From Gordius sp. MW1 (lineage: Eukaryota; Nematomorpha; Gordioida; Gordea; Gordiidae): 64,000 nt of DNA. The notes beneath the pieces are model-generated. The model was not told the origin of the DNA. It made no database searches and was given only the letters and a program-made list of their open reading frames with translations. The DNA lies in the NCBI GenBank assembly GCA_964036665.1, contig OZ038527.1:24141901-24205900 (forward strand). The letters are read 5' to 3'. A program made the translations under genes and the position numbers. Of the stretch, positions 1-30,800 are shown in pieces; positions within the stretch are counted from its first letter, which is position 1, and every line of letters starts with the position of its first letter.

Positions 1-43
1 GGACAGGACGGACAACCAACAACGAGCCCATAAATTGCATAGG
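1..43 (-). mobile_element. HINE-like end fragment (antisense)
   Basis: Complement of CCTATGCAATTTATGGGCTC followed by GTTGTTGGTTGTCCGTCC, the left end of the 38822/61022 family. It is cut by the window start. Confidence 0.6.
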
Positions 44-172
44 AATTAATATAAAATTTAACGTAAATTTGTATGCTTTGATTTAAAATTAAAGTAAAAT
101 TGTTTGTGGATGGGATAATGACCCCATAATAGAGTTTTTCCTGTTTTGGTTAAGGTCTAATAATATTGAAGG

Positions 173-336
173 CATCAGCGGCCAGCACTGGAATAAGACG
201 GGGGCAATAATGATTTAAGGAGGGGTAAAATGAACATTTTTTGAAATTTTAGCCATACTTTTAATAAATTTCAACAAAATTTTGAATTTAGAGGGGGGCA
301 AGAAGGGGCGGCTGCCCCCCTCTGGCTACGCCCATG
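173..336. mobile_element. MITE family C, copy 1 (CATGGGCGTAGCC ends)
   Basis: A 164-bp element ending GGCTACGCCCATG with a decayed left end CATCAGCGGCCAG. It is flanked by the perfect 8-bp duplication ATTGAAGG (165-172 and 337-344), so it is hAT-like. The interior is a G-run/AT-rich/C-run arrangement typical of the family. Confidence 0.85.
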
Positions 337-412
337 ATTGAAGGGCCTTCTAATAAACTATATCTAATATATTTTATTAATTTTTTTTTACGAAAAATTG
401 TTTGTAATTTAG

Positions 413-18765
<18,353 letters not shown>

Positions 18766-18896
18766 AAAGCTTTTTATGGGCACCCACAACATCACCCTAT
18801 ATTTACTTAGCATTTATATTTATTGTAATTTTATATTTACGTTTAATATGTGTGTGCATTTATGTAATTTTGTGATGTTTTTGACTTGCTATATTT

Positions 18897-18960
18897 AATT
18901 GCTATGCAATTTATGGGCTCACTTGCGGTGATAAATGTCCCGTCTTGACCTGTCCACTTT
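18897..18960 (+). mobile_element. HINE-like left-end fragment after CYFIP
   Basis: AATTGCTATGCAATTTATGG then GCTCACTTGCGG and GTCCCGTCTTGACCTGTCC. It lies about 130 nt after the CYFIP stop codon, perhaps in the 3' UTR. Confidence 0.6.
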
Positions 18961-18965
18961 TTTAT

Positions 18966-19610
18966 ACATAGCTATATATTTATAAAATATAACTTATGTT
19001 TTTTGAACCTTTTATCATATTCTCCCCCCATCTATTTGCCCAAAAACTTTCAAACGTTTGAATCAAGTAAATTATCGGTAATTTTTCTACTATAAGTTTA
19101 TTATATGTTTTTCTAAAAATCATATTATAATGGTTCATAATTTTATCTTTTAATTCGTAATGTTAAAATTATAGCGCATAAATTACAGGTTATATAGACG
19201 CAATACAAAATTAAGTTTAGCAATGGAGGGTTTATGCCATTTATACACTATATATTCATTTAATTTGTGATATAATTTACAATGTTATATACAATAAGCT
19301 TATTAAATTATTGACGCCTATTTTTTTAAAACGACGCCTCTGTCTTTTCTCACAATTTTGAAGTTGTATCAAAATTATCTTATTTATTTGCTAGCATTTG
19401 GATGCAACTGTGCCGTCGCTATTGATTTTGTACTATTTTAATACGAGCCTTTTATATTTTTATACGAAAAATGTTCCAGAAGCTAGCCAAAGGGTCTATT
19501 TTTATATAATAAATTCTCAATTCTGCAGCTTAGTTTTAAGGTGGTTTTATATTTTTTGACACACATCTAAGGCATATATTATAAAATTAAACGTTATTCC
19601 CCTTATTGAA
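18966..19610. other. CYFIP 3' flank, no gene seen
   Basis: AT-rich DNA after the CYFIP stop codon. An AATAAA at 19508-19513 is a possible but distant poly(A) signal. No other feature is supported. Confidence 0.4.
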
Positions 19611-19616
19611 TAATTG

Positions 19617-19648
19617 TTGTGGTTGCGCGCAGGCGCAACGCAACCACA
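19617..19648. repeat. GC-rich hairpin
   Basis: GTGGTTGCG (19619-19627) pairs with CGCAACCAC (19639-19647) around an 11-nt loop, extended by one T-A pair. It opens a GC-richer stretch (19610-19990) with repeated CTCTCTCATTGATTTG-like and ATACGCGTGTG segments. Function unknown. Confidence 0.5.
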
Positions 19649-20221
19649 GTCTATTATACACAACACAACCTCTCATTGCGGTACAGTGACTCCCATTGTT
19701 GGGTAGTCTACCATACATGTGTACCCCTCCCCTTCATCATCTCTCTCATTGATTTGTGAGACGCATCTGAATGTATCCGCGTAGTCCCTCTCCCCCATCG
19801 CTCTCTCCGCGATTTATTATAGTGATATGCTAACACGAGTATTTCCCTCATTATCTCTCTCGTATTGATTTGTTAGACGCGTAGTAATACATACGCGTGT
19901 GGCCATGTTGTGATCACGTGTCTCCCCACATATATCTCCCTCCGCGTTTCTTTTGTTCTAAAAATTTAATTAATCTCTCACGCGTTTTTTGTACTTTCTA
20001 TAATCGCGGAGTTATTCGATTGGGGCTTATGGACATTATTAATACAGATGAAATTAAATGGAAATAAACATATTATCGGATAAATGATATAGCTCTATAA
20101 TTCTAAATAAATCCTAATAAAATATAAGGTAAGCAAAAATGAGTGTAAATATTCTCCTTTTAAATAATAATTAATTAACTTTAATTTACAATAATCAAAT
20201 GACAAACTTACATCTTCTTAT

Positions 20222-22170
20222 TTATCAGTTATTTGGTCCAACAGTCGTGGGTTTTGTTTTAATAAGTTCTTCCATCTTGATTATGTCTTGACAAATCTTC
20301 TTTGTTTTTACAACTATCGACTTGCTCTATCCCCGGTACCTCCATTTCCAGTCCTTTTCGATTTAAGTTATCCGTGACCCTTCTTAGTATATGCCCATAC
20401 CACCTTCATGTCCGCCATAGTTTAAATACCCATTTTGATTTTGAGAAATTCATTCGTCATATGGTCGAGCTAAGTATACCCCAAGCTCCACCGTATCATT
20501 CTCATCTCTGTGGCTTGTAATAGCTTTCCTTCCGTGGTGTTTAATGTCCATGTTTCACTTCCATAGAGTAACACCGGTCTTACGATTTTTCTCTTCAACA
20601 ATATCGGAATTTTCTTGTCGCACATTACACCGGATATACTTTGCCATTTATGCCATCCTTTTGGATCCCGGCATAGACAACCTCCCTCTTGATGTAGCAT
20701 CGACCCTAGATATCCATATGCGGCATTATTCACTATTGCAATGGCCTTTTTTGCGGCTCTCTTTGCGTTCATAGTCTCTTGATAATCCTTCGACTTTTTT
20801 GATTAATGCCACCGTCTACATAGATTTTTCTTTTTTCCGATGAAATCCCTAACCGATTGCTCCCACCACCATAGTTCCCTCATAGCTTTGCCTCCTTTGG
20901 TCTGTCCTAGCGAATCGCTGTTTCTTTTATGTTCTTAGATATCGTCTCCCAATCGTCGTCTACGTCCCTTTACAACCTCCTTGCACCGAAGAGTGAGTAG
21001 GCTTTTTGAGGGTATTCTTCGTTCGTCGACGTATACTTTAGCCTTTCGTATCAGATTCGAGGTTCGGAAATCTTCTGTCAAGATCCATAACAAGAGGACG
21101 ATGTTGCCTCTCCTCTGTCAAGATCCATAACAAGAGGACGATGTTGCCTCTCCCGGTATTACTTTGCAATCCTTGATACTCCATAAGTCTTTTCGCAGTA
21201 TGAGCAGATAGTCAATTTGACTAAAATACTTTCGACTTCTATAAGTCAAAATATGTTCGCGTTTTGAAAATAGGTGTTAACGATCGCCGTGTCGTATGCT
21301 TGGGATACTTGGAGAAGTTTTTACCCTTCTTGGTTCTTCATACCGTGCCTATAGCCTCCATGATTGCGTTCATATCGAGGCGATCTTATTCCCCCCCCCC
21401 CATTAAGTAGCCTTTCTTCTTGCCCGATTCCTTGCATTTCCTTTTCCAATGAATCGAAGAATATGTATTTTTCCGTTTCAATTCAAAAGGTAAAATTTCA
21501 AAATAATAACTTCACCAATTGCCACCAAACCTTCACCATTTCTCATTTCAAATTTGTCCGTTTTAATGCGCACGCGTATGCATTTAACAGACCAATCAGA
21601 TAGCTGCGCATTTTAATAATGCGCATGCGTATGCTTTAACAATTATTGCTGCACTCTAAAACTTTAAGGGACAGGGTTAAGGTTCAGGGTAGTGTTTTAG
21701 GTCAGCGTTTTAGGTTAGGGTTAGGATTAGATGCACATCAAATTCCCTCCCCATTTGAGATTTAATTTTCCGTGACGTGATATTCAGTGTGGCATTTTGG
21801 ACTGTGGCATTTTAAACCCAATTCGTTTATCTTTTGCAACTTTATCTTATGTACCGGAATCGTATTTTTCTGGTTCCATACACACAATTTGGGCAACATA
21901 CGCGCACATGACGGTTAGCCTTTGATCTGCAATCTTCACCCAAGCCTGTCTGAACAACGCTTGACTTCCACCACCTTGTCCTTGAACGATTTGCTTAGAA
22001 CGATACAGACCCAGTTTCTGCGAATTACTGACCTATTGTAGAATAGTTTGTATCCATCTCCTAACTCCCGATCTTTGGCTCCGTTCCACTTCGTCTCTTG
22101 TAGGTAGGCAGGCGATGTGTACCTTTCTTCCTCGATGCTCTTCCACGTCAACGTTCCCATTCTAGCATGT
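20222..22170 (-). mobile_element. decayed antisense LINE (endonuclease and RT C-terminus)
   Basis: On the minus strand an endonuclease piece comes first (22160-21936; QETKWNGAKDRELGDGYKLF, VVEVKRCSDR). An RT C-terminal piece follows (20772-20470; RPVLLYGSETWTLN, EMRMIRW). The middle has frameshifts and a 40-bp tandem duplication (21074-21113 and 21114-21153, containing AGATCCATAACAAGAGG). The order fits one truncated, mutated LINE. Confidence 0.85.
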
Positions 22171-22679
22171 TATTCGCATTCTTTTCACAATTAATTTCCT
22201 TAACCACCTCCGTTGTGAGTTGGGCAGTAACTCTTTATTGTGTTTTCCACATTGCACGGGCGGTGTATGCAGTGCGCGTCGTTTATGGAGGATGCCCTAG
22301 CTTTCTATAAAATTTGTTTGAAACTATCATGATGGAGTTGTTTTTTATAGCCGATTTCCGACCTGACGCCCACCCTCCACTTTTTACACACGGACTTGGG
22401 ACCGTCGTAGGCCATGGAAAGTTATTCTTTCATTAATCTTCCTTTCATAATTTTTGCAATTTATCACGCACAAGTGCGCATATATAAAAATTCCACATAA
22501 AATGGGGGAGTTGCTCAATAAATTTCGATGCAAAAATCAGCTGTTAGCCAATATATAGTTTTATAAGTTTATGCGTTTAAGACGGTTTTATTCGTTAAAG
22601 CTTTTAATAGTATAGTTCGATCTAAAAATAACAAAGTTTACACAAATATATTTGTAATTAATTAAAAAATTGCGGGTTT

Positions 22680-23926
22680 ATTAATATTTTGAAGAAGATA
22701 ATAATAACCCTATTTAGGGCTGCTGCAATCAGCTTAAACGTATCCAATTAGCGCCATCTATAGACAATTTTAATTATAGACTTTGACTATTACACATCCC
22801 TATATTTTTAATATTAACAAACCCGCAATCTATTAATTAATTATAAATATAATATAACAAAATAATTATTCTCTACCATATTTATGAGGGTTATTCTATA
22901 ACCACCATAAGAATGGGTTGAATCTAATTTGTCCTTATATATACCTGCTCGTGACTATAAAACTAACTATGGCATACAGATGAGCTCAAATAAGGGCGAA
23001 AACGTAATATCTCTGTTATCATTTTTGAGTCATATGCTAAAAAAGATAGGGATATATATAGGAAGAAGGAGTGGGGGTCAAAGGAGCTCATCAGGAAAAA
23101 AAGGAGCACACTTTGTTTATTGAAAATAAATCAAGGCAAAACTATCAAACCTATTTCTAAGAAGAATTTGCACAAAGAAGGGTGTATTAATTTTAAAATA
23201 ACCCTAACCCAAATCAAGAAATCAGTCCCTCATTTTTTTAAAAAACATATCATCTCATAAAATGTCAATATACATCATGCAATTATATCACATGTATATA
23301 AACAAAATGATACAATAAAATCTTTTCATACATGATTGACTTTTATTATAAGTATGAAAAAACATTAGGATAAATAAAATATGTAATTTTATAAATATCC
23401 ATAGTTGGTATTTAAAAAATATAAGTGCTAAATTATACAATAAAAACTTTCCACAAATAAATGACTTTTATTATAAGTATAACATCAGGATAAGGTATTT
23501 GCTAAAACAATATGTTAAATTCTGATATACATGATGAGAAATGTTCCAATACAATCTTTATATTTTTATATATTTACTTGTTATGATTTCACTAGGACAT
23601 GTTAATATAAAATATTTTGTGCTAAGACAATATGTTAAATTCTGATGAATAATATGAGATAAATTCCAATAAATTCTCTAAAAATTTATGTATATATATT
23701 ACTTGTTACAAATTCAAATTCACCATATCAAAAAAAACCTGAGCAAATCTGAGACATCATGACGAGTTTCGCTCCTATTTCTGTGCTTCTTTGACCGGTT
23801 CCCGGAAGAAGCTATATAGTTAAATTAGTCTCATATTAAAATTGCCTATAGATGGCGCTAATTAGAATATACTTTTGCGGCACTCCTAAATGCAGTTCCT
23901 ATTATCTTCTTCAAAATATTAACAAA
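22680..23926. mobile_element. inverted-repeat element with about 95-bp arms
   Basis: TTAATATTTTGAAGAAGATA at about 22681 and its complement at about 23907-23926 begin arms that also share ATTAGCGCCATCTATAG. A smaller hairpin (about 22650-22690 with 22806-22846, GCGGGTTT/AAACCCGC) overlaps the left arm. The centre has imperfect repeats of AATATGTTAAATTCTGAT and GACTTTTATTATAAGTAT (23255-23705). No gene is seen. Confidence 0.6.
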
Positions 23927-24429
23927 TGTATCACTAAATTAAAATACAATTCTAAATTTGAAAAGAAAAATAATTTATTAAACTTAATGAATTTTTAAAA
24001 TTACTTACAAATATAATAATATCTCGGATATGATAATATATTGATTGGGGAAAAAAATGTAATATTTTTTCGAATTAATAATAATAGATGAGTATAATCG
24101 TATTGCTTAATAATAATTTTTTGAATATTATAATAGTTGAGTATAATCGGATTGCACAGAGCTGTCATGATGTTTATTTCCTCCATGTTTAATTCCATCA
24201 CTGCTGTCGTCTATCACACGATGCACCAGAACAAAGCAATAACCGTCGGAATTAAATATAAAGAGGGATATGGTAGCGTGCAAAATAGACATAAAAATGG
24301 AGAATTTCTTAGAATAGTAGTACAACGCGTAAAATAGGATAAAAATAGTACAGCGCGTAAAATATGATAAAAGTAAGATATAAAATAGCACACCACCTGG
24401 CGCGTAGGAGGGATGCCACACCATTCCCT

Positions 24430-25440
24430 TTTAAGTATGACCCCAAGAAGACGGGAGCGGGGGAGTCAAATTAATGTTGCGCGCCGTAGAGTATAAGTGA
24501 ACGGCTTTCGCGAAAGACGTCGTGGGTCCTAAATTGCTAACCATCGTTTTCGTCTCGCTTGACTCCCCCGCGCCGCCTCCCACGCCCCCTGGTCGTATTC
24601 TTTCAACATGACTGACGCCAACGGCGCCAACACTGCATCTGTGTTTAAGACCTCAGCTTGATCGAGATGCGTCGCTACATCAACTGCAACCTCGTTCAAG
24701 CCAGGCTCCACAACTTCGACCACCGTGACACTGAGCACCTCCAGCGGTGCCCAGGCGTACACGACGGCCTTCGATGCCTACGTTGACATCCACGACACCA
24801 CCTTCAGCCAACCCTGCGCCCCCCTCCACGCGCCGCCGTCAGGGCAATCCCCGTGCCCCTCCGAACCGGGAAAACCGCCGGAAGGACTTCTCTGGGATTC
24901 CTCCGAATCCCTGCTGCCGAGGAGACGCTTCTTCTTGCGAATCCTCCTCGGCTCACGCTACCTCCTTGCATTCTATTCTTAGGGCTGCGTGGCTCCGCCC
25001 AAGGAATACCTCTGCTCGCGAAAGCTGACGATATGCGGGATACCGTCTTGCCCAACCACGAACGACACATGCAAATTTGTCAGGGCGTATAGAGGATCAA
25101 TCACACCACCACTCTGAACTGGCACCATGATGCTATGATATTCATATAATGCAAAATAATATATAGTTATATTACTATTATAAAAAGACTTCTTATTAAG
25201 ATCGTAACCGTAACTGCTCCTCGAACCGTGCAATTATTGGAGCCAGTAAACTCAACCTCGTAGGCTTTTGAGCTCACATGAGACTTTACCACAGCTTCCA
25301 ACCACCTCTCGATTCCACCGTAAACACGAGCCTAAACTCAGTTACCATACCGACTGGTAGTGGACTCGCTAGTTGTTAACCCGGCGTCCACCCACACATA
25401 GATTGGTACATGAGGTAACCTATTTAAAAATAGTTTGCAC
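24430..25440 (-). other. GC-rich island with broken open frames, possible degraded coding DNA
   Basis: A roughly 700-nt GC-rich block in an AT-rich intergenic region, followed by a less GC-rich segment. Minus-strand frames at 25233-24979, 25070-24804 and 24762-24529 read as ordinary-looking protein (for example PLEVLSVTVVEVVEPGLNEV), with apparent frameshifts between them. A further minus-strand stretch at about 25440-25220 has in-frame stops. Plus-strand frames here are Pro/Ser/Arg-rich and look like shadows. I do not recognise the family; an old retroelement or integrated viral gene is possible. Confidence 0.35.
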
Positions 25441-25449
25441 ATGGAAAGC

Positions 25450-27000
25450 GAGCGGACGCATTATGTAATATCCTGTACATCCAAATGCCGTTTTTCTCTA
25501 TTTAACAAATTACTTTTATTAAAAATTAACCGAATTTAACAAATTACTTTTATTGATATCAATTAATAAATCATTTAACGAATCTTTGTTTTTACCTTAT
25601 TAATTATATATCAATTATAGAATATGAGTCCATAAATAGCCACGCGAATGTAAAAGGAAATAATGCATATCCCCAAAATATAAAAAAAAGCTCAAGAGAA
25701 ACTATCGATTGTGTTTTTTGATACGCAATAAAATGGGGAGATCGATATGTATTGAGAGTTACAGGACAACGATCTCCTTAATCCTCTTTTGCCTTGCTAG
25801 CGCAGCTGGCGTTAGCACACGGCATCTAACAGAGAGAGGGGGAGAGAGCGAAGAGGGGGGAGAATGGGAATAATTCACAACAAAATTGAAGACGAGAAAA
25901 CTAATTTATTTGATCTAATTTTGTAGTTGCAATATATTCCGATTCGCGGTACAGAAAATGATAATAATTAATATTAAAGGCAGAATCTGCTATATATATC
26001 TTGTTCGTGTTACAAATATATAATGTAGAATATACGAAGGAGAATTTTTTATATCTCCAGATTTATAGAACAAAAACTAATGTGCAGATGCCATCGAAAC
26101 CGCCACTATGCTTTTATATTACAATCATTTGCTATCGTATACAATGCGGCGAACGGGAACAAAGACGTAAAAATAAGCAATAAAACACAAAGAGATAAAT
26201 GATTGAAATAGAAATAGCACAGACGTAAAAAAGGGAGTTATATAGAATAACGGAAGATATAAAATAGAGAGTAAAATAAGCGAACATATAAATATAGAGA
26301 GTAACAACTGGCACGGGATGCCACGATTAAAAATTACAATATATTAATAATTATTGGGGGGGGGGGGCACCAAAAGAGTTTCCCTGGAGGGGAAGCAAAG
26401 GGGCCAGGATTTATCTATTGGGGCCTTAGTTCTCTTCTCCTAGCTACGCCACTGCTGAGCGCATAATGTGTAATGAAGTTTAATAATCCAAAAAGAAATA
26501 AACAGACGCGTAGCCATGATTTTCTCAAGGGGGAGGAAAACAAAAAAAATTCGACAATTTTATTCATAATGTAACAAAAATTAACTTCGCGTACAATATG
26601 GCGAAACTTCAAGGCGCTATATAACCAGCTTTGGAAAATCTCTTCTCTTTAGCAATCAGAGCATTTATTATCGCTTTTATATAATAACAATTAAACTTAT
26701 TTAAATTAGTTATTAATAATGAAAAGTCTATCTTTCCACCCCATTGGCTAGGCGCCTGGAAATAAATAAATAATAAATGAATATTAATAGATCTGTGCTA
26801 TGACACTAGAAACCTATCATCCAATTCAAATATTATATCTTACCAAATAAAGCTTGTTTTAGTATAAGTGCCATTTACGCATCCAATCACCGCTCTACAA
26901 AATATAAAGAAAATATAATATTATTAAACTACATTAATGTATACCTAATATAACAATCTCCTATTTAAATAATCTCCGTAATAACATCTAAGTATTACAA
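25450..27000. other. intergenic DNA before beta-catenin, no host gene seen
   Basis: AT-rich, with a purine-rich run at 25830-25862 (GAGAGAGGGGGAGAGAGCG) and a MITE scrap at 26355-26456. The segment 26125-26330, ending CACGGGATGCCACG, loosely resembles 24200-24425, which ends AGGGATGCCACACC. The two could be decayed terminal repeats of one element. Confidence 0.35.
26355..26456. mobile_element. MITE family C, copy 10 (fragment)
   Basis: A G-run followed by a right end like CTAGCTACGCCACTG. Only the right half resembles the family. A second scrap with GACGCGTAGCCATG lies near 26505. Confidence 0.45.
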
Positions 27001-27011
27001 GAGAATACTAT

Positions 27012-27158
27012 CATGGGCGTAGCCAGATTTTGGATTAGAGGGGGGGGGCAAAACGTTTAAAAGTTCAATTAGAGGGGGGCAGAACCTAAAATCTTTTACT
27101 TTTTTACAGTTTGTGCATTGAAATGTTTTTTTCGTAATTTAGGGTGGCTACGCTTTTG
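27012..27158. mobile_element. MITE family C, copy 6, upstream of beta-catenin
   Basis: Starts CATGGGCGTAGCC and ends GGCTACGCTTTTG, flanked by the perfect 8-bp duplication AATACTAT (27004-27011 and 27159-27166). It lies about 360 nt before the beta-catenin start codon, possibly in the promoter or a 5' UTR intron. Confidence 0.9.
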
Positions 27159-27517
27159 AATACTATATTATTACTCTACTAATTGTTGTATCATCATTTA
27201 AATTACTTTGAAAGAATTTTAAAATTATTTAATAATTCTAATCTATTAATCATGTGTTTAGAAATTATAGCCTATTGTTAAAAAAATCTCCATCATGAAA
27301 CTTCACGCTTGATCAATTTTAAAACGTCGATACAAAATAAGGTAATGAAATTAGGTTGCATATATTAAATTTATAAAAAGTAATTTAAGCTGTTTTTATA
27401 TAAATTTTGTATAGATATAATTAAATTTAAAACACAATGAATCATTTATATAGCTAATATAATAACCCATTGGCATTTTTATATCAGTTATAATATTTAC
27501 CTAGAACAACCAACTAA

Positions 27518-27884
27518 ATGAATAATTTGAGTTTCCAAAATCAATCTATGATGCAAGCATCATACATGGATATTGATAAGGGTCTTCCTATGCAAAGTAG
27601 CAAAGAGCAAACCTTACAATGGCAGCAAAGTCATTATCTCGGAGATTCTGGAATCCAGACTGAAATCAATACAAGGGTATTTTCAAGTTTTTTGCTCTAT
27701 GCCCTAAGTTTATTTTTTATGTTCTTCAACTTCTAATGTATCTTTATTTATTCTTAGGCCCCTTCTATTTCTGGGCACACTCAAATGGATGATGGTATGC
27801 AACATGGACATGTTCAACAACCTAATAATAATTATGGCATGAATATGGGTGTGAATGTTGGTCAAAATTTTGATTGGGGACAAG
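27518..27884 (+). CDS. CTNNB1: beta-catenin exons 1-2: N-terminal GSK3/CK1 phosphodegron
   Basis: Exon 1 (27518-27676) ends after INTR at AGG|GTATTT and exon 2 (27758-27884) resumes at APSISGHTQ. The four regulatory positions of the human degron are all phosphorylatable: S33 in DSGI, T in place of S37, T41 and S45. This gene product should therefore be a substrate of the axin/APC/GSK3 destruction complex and beta-TrCP (family knowledge plus sequence). The phosphodegron is split by an intron between the T41- and S45-equivalent codons. Confidence 0.93.
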
Positions 27885-30800
27885 GTAAACATTATTGAGA
27901 ATAGCCTAGTTTTATACCAATTTTTTATTGTGAGTAGATTTTTTTAAAGGTAAATAGTTTAAAAATAGCTTTTCGTGAGATACTTATGTGAAAAGCAAAT
28001 CAAACATAGTAATTAAGACATGTTGAATATAATTTTAAAGGTTTTATAACATACTCAAACGTTGATAAATTGATTGAGATTTTGCATTAAGACTGTGTTT
28101 TAAAATTACAACTTATGTTTTATTTTAGGATTTATTGTTTAATCACATAAATATATGATGCTTTAGATATAAATCACGTTTTAAATCAAACTCGTGGTCA
28201 ACGTATTCGAGCAGCCATGTTTCCAGAAACTATGGATGAAGGGGTTGAAATAACTTCAACACAATTTGATATGGAAGAACCTACGGCTGTTCAAAGACTT
28301 TCTGAGCCAAGCCAGATATTGAAACATGCAGTGGGCAATTTGATAAATTATCAAGTAAGCAAACGTCACTCTTTTAAAATTTAAATTTTTTCACTTAAAA
28401 TTTTTATAAAGAAACAATTAGTACAGTTTTTAATAGTCATTGTCTGAAAGATTAGAATGTACTATGTTTAATAGGCTATAAAGCTTACTTATTCTCAGTA
28501 TAATACAGGAGCTTTAATAATATAATTTGGGAGGATAATTTTTTAAAAATAAACTTTAATGATAATAAGTTTAGTAACCAAGAGCTAGCTGGTCGTGTCT
28601 CTAACATTTATCTAATATTAAGGCACTAAATTATATTTCAAAAAATATGTATGCTCATGCTTTATTTTTAAAATAACAAAATTAAGTATGATTCCTTTTC
28701 ATTTAAGTTAGTGACCTATCTAGATTTTACATAAAATCTTCTACGTAAGTGTTGTATTGCAAATTATTTTAAGACAACCGTTTTCAAGTGCATCAATGCT
28801 TGATTCCGGGCTTATTTACACGTTTTACAGAGCGCCTATGCATATCAAAATCATAACAAATTTTTAATTGGCAATTTCAGTCTCGTTTACTGATTTCTTT
28901 CAAAATTGATATTATACCTTTTAAAGGGTATAAAACAAACTAACATATAATTGTAATGAATGATAGAAAGTATATTTTACACACCTCAGGTGCCCATTGT
29001 TTTAGAGAGATTTTTAGTTGTTTGCCATAAAGAATAGAAAGAAACGTTAAAAGACCATAGAGATTAAAAAAAACTATTGATTTCGCTCCCTACCCTCACC
29101 CAGTGTTAAATTTTATATCTTTTTTTTATTAGATCTAAGATCGTTTAATCTTATTATACAATAATATTGATTGCTATATAATGTTATTATTATATAATGG
29201 GTTTAAATACTATGTACTTCACGGCGGACAAATGTCAATTGGTTTAGAAAGCTTTATTGTCGTACTTGGCAATTAGCCTCAAAACGAAACATTATATAAA
29301 CTAACTTCGTAAGAAAGTAACGCTACAAGACCATAGATTTTAAGAATTTTTCACTAATTTCGCGCACTACCATCAACTAGTGTAAAATTAAATTTTATAT
29401 AATTCTGCATCTCCTCGCGTTATTAGGACGACGCAGACCTGGCTACCCGGGCCTTGCCCGACCTGGTCAAGCTACTAAACGACGAGAGCCGGGCCGTTGT
29501 GGCTCAGGCCGCAGCCATCGTACACCGCCTGTCTAAGAAGGAAGCCAGTAGAAGGGCCATTGTAAATTCGGCAACGAGTCCGGCTTTGGTTTCGGCCCTA
29601 GTGGGAGCCACCCTGCCAGGGACCGGGCCGGGCAGTAATCAGTTGATTGGGACCGGGCCGGGCAAAGAGGTCGGGCCCGAGGCGGGAGAGACGCTCAAGA
29701 GCGTGGCGGGAGCCTTGTATAATATATCCCACCACGAACGGGGCCTTTCGGCCATTTTTGAAAGCGGGGGCATTCCAGCACTCATAAAGTTGCTTAGGTG
29801 AATAAACATGTTTTTGTATTTGGTTTTGTTGTTTACTCATCTTTGTTTACCTCGTTGTTTATTTTTTACTCGTATAATTCTTGTCATTATATAGTGTCTT
29901 ATATTTACGTTTGTTTTTGGGTTGCTTTTATCAATTTCACGGTTCTAATAGCAGAAAAATTGTTTAAATTTACAGTTTGGTTCGTAAACTATTGTCGTAT
30001 AAATATTTAAAGACGAGCCAAAAATAATATAGAAATTAATCCTTAATTTAACAAAATTGACTTGGTTTTTAGTTAGCAAAGGATTTTTAACTTTGGATCT
30101 GATTTTTGATTTGACCTATTTTATGGAAAGTGGTAAAAAAATGGGAGGAATACGTTGGCAAATAGAGTCGTCAAAGCTCGTTCTATCAAATTTTTTATTT
30201 TTTTAAAAATTTGTTTCATTAATCTTTGTTGTAAAAGTCCTGGGATTAGTCGACCAAACAAAACCCAGCCGTTTTTGCAACACTAACTCTTCACAAAACA
30301 TATGCATTTTATAACTAATAACAAAATTTGTAAAGTTTTGTTGTTGTTGTTACTACCTACAAAACATCACATATTTATTCCCTACAGTTCTCACGTGGAG
30401 AGCGTACTGTTTTACGCGATAACCACGATCCACAACCTGTTACTGCACCAGGACGGGAGCAAGGCGGCCGTTAGACTAGCCGGCGGCATCCAGAAGATGG
30501 TTACCCTGTTGCAAAAGGATAACGTCAAGTTTTTAGCCATCGCCACGGATTGCTTGCAAATCCTAGCTTACGGGAATCAGGAAAGCAAAGTAATTTTTTT
30601 TAAATCAAAAGTTATATTAAACAAATTATTTGGGATTTTGGTGTTGTTACTAAATAATTGTGTATGATACATGCTAAAATATATTAGATTAATGAGCTGG
30701 CATAGAGCCGTGGATTGAAATTGTATTGGATTTTACCATTTCCTGGTAATTTTCTGCTTGATGCAATTTTTTTTTATTAATTCTTGAGATCGTATCGAAA

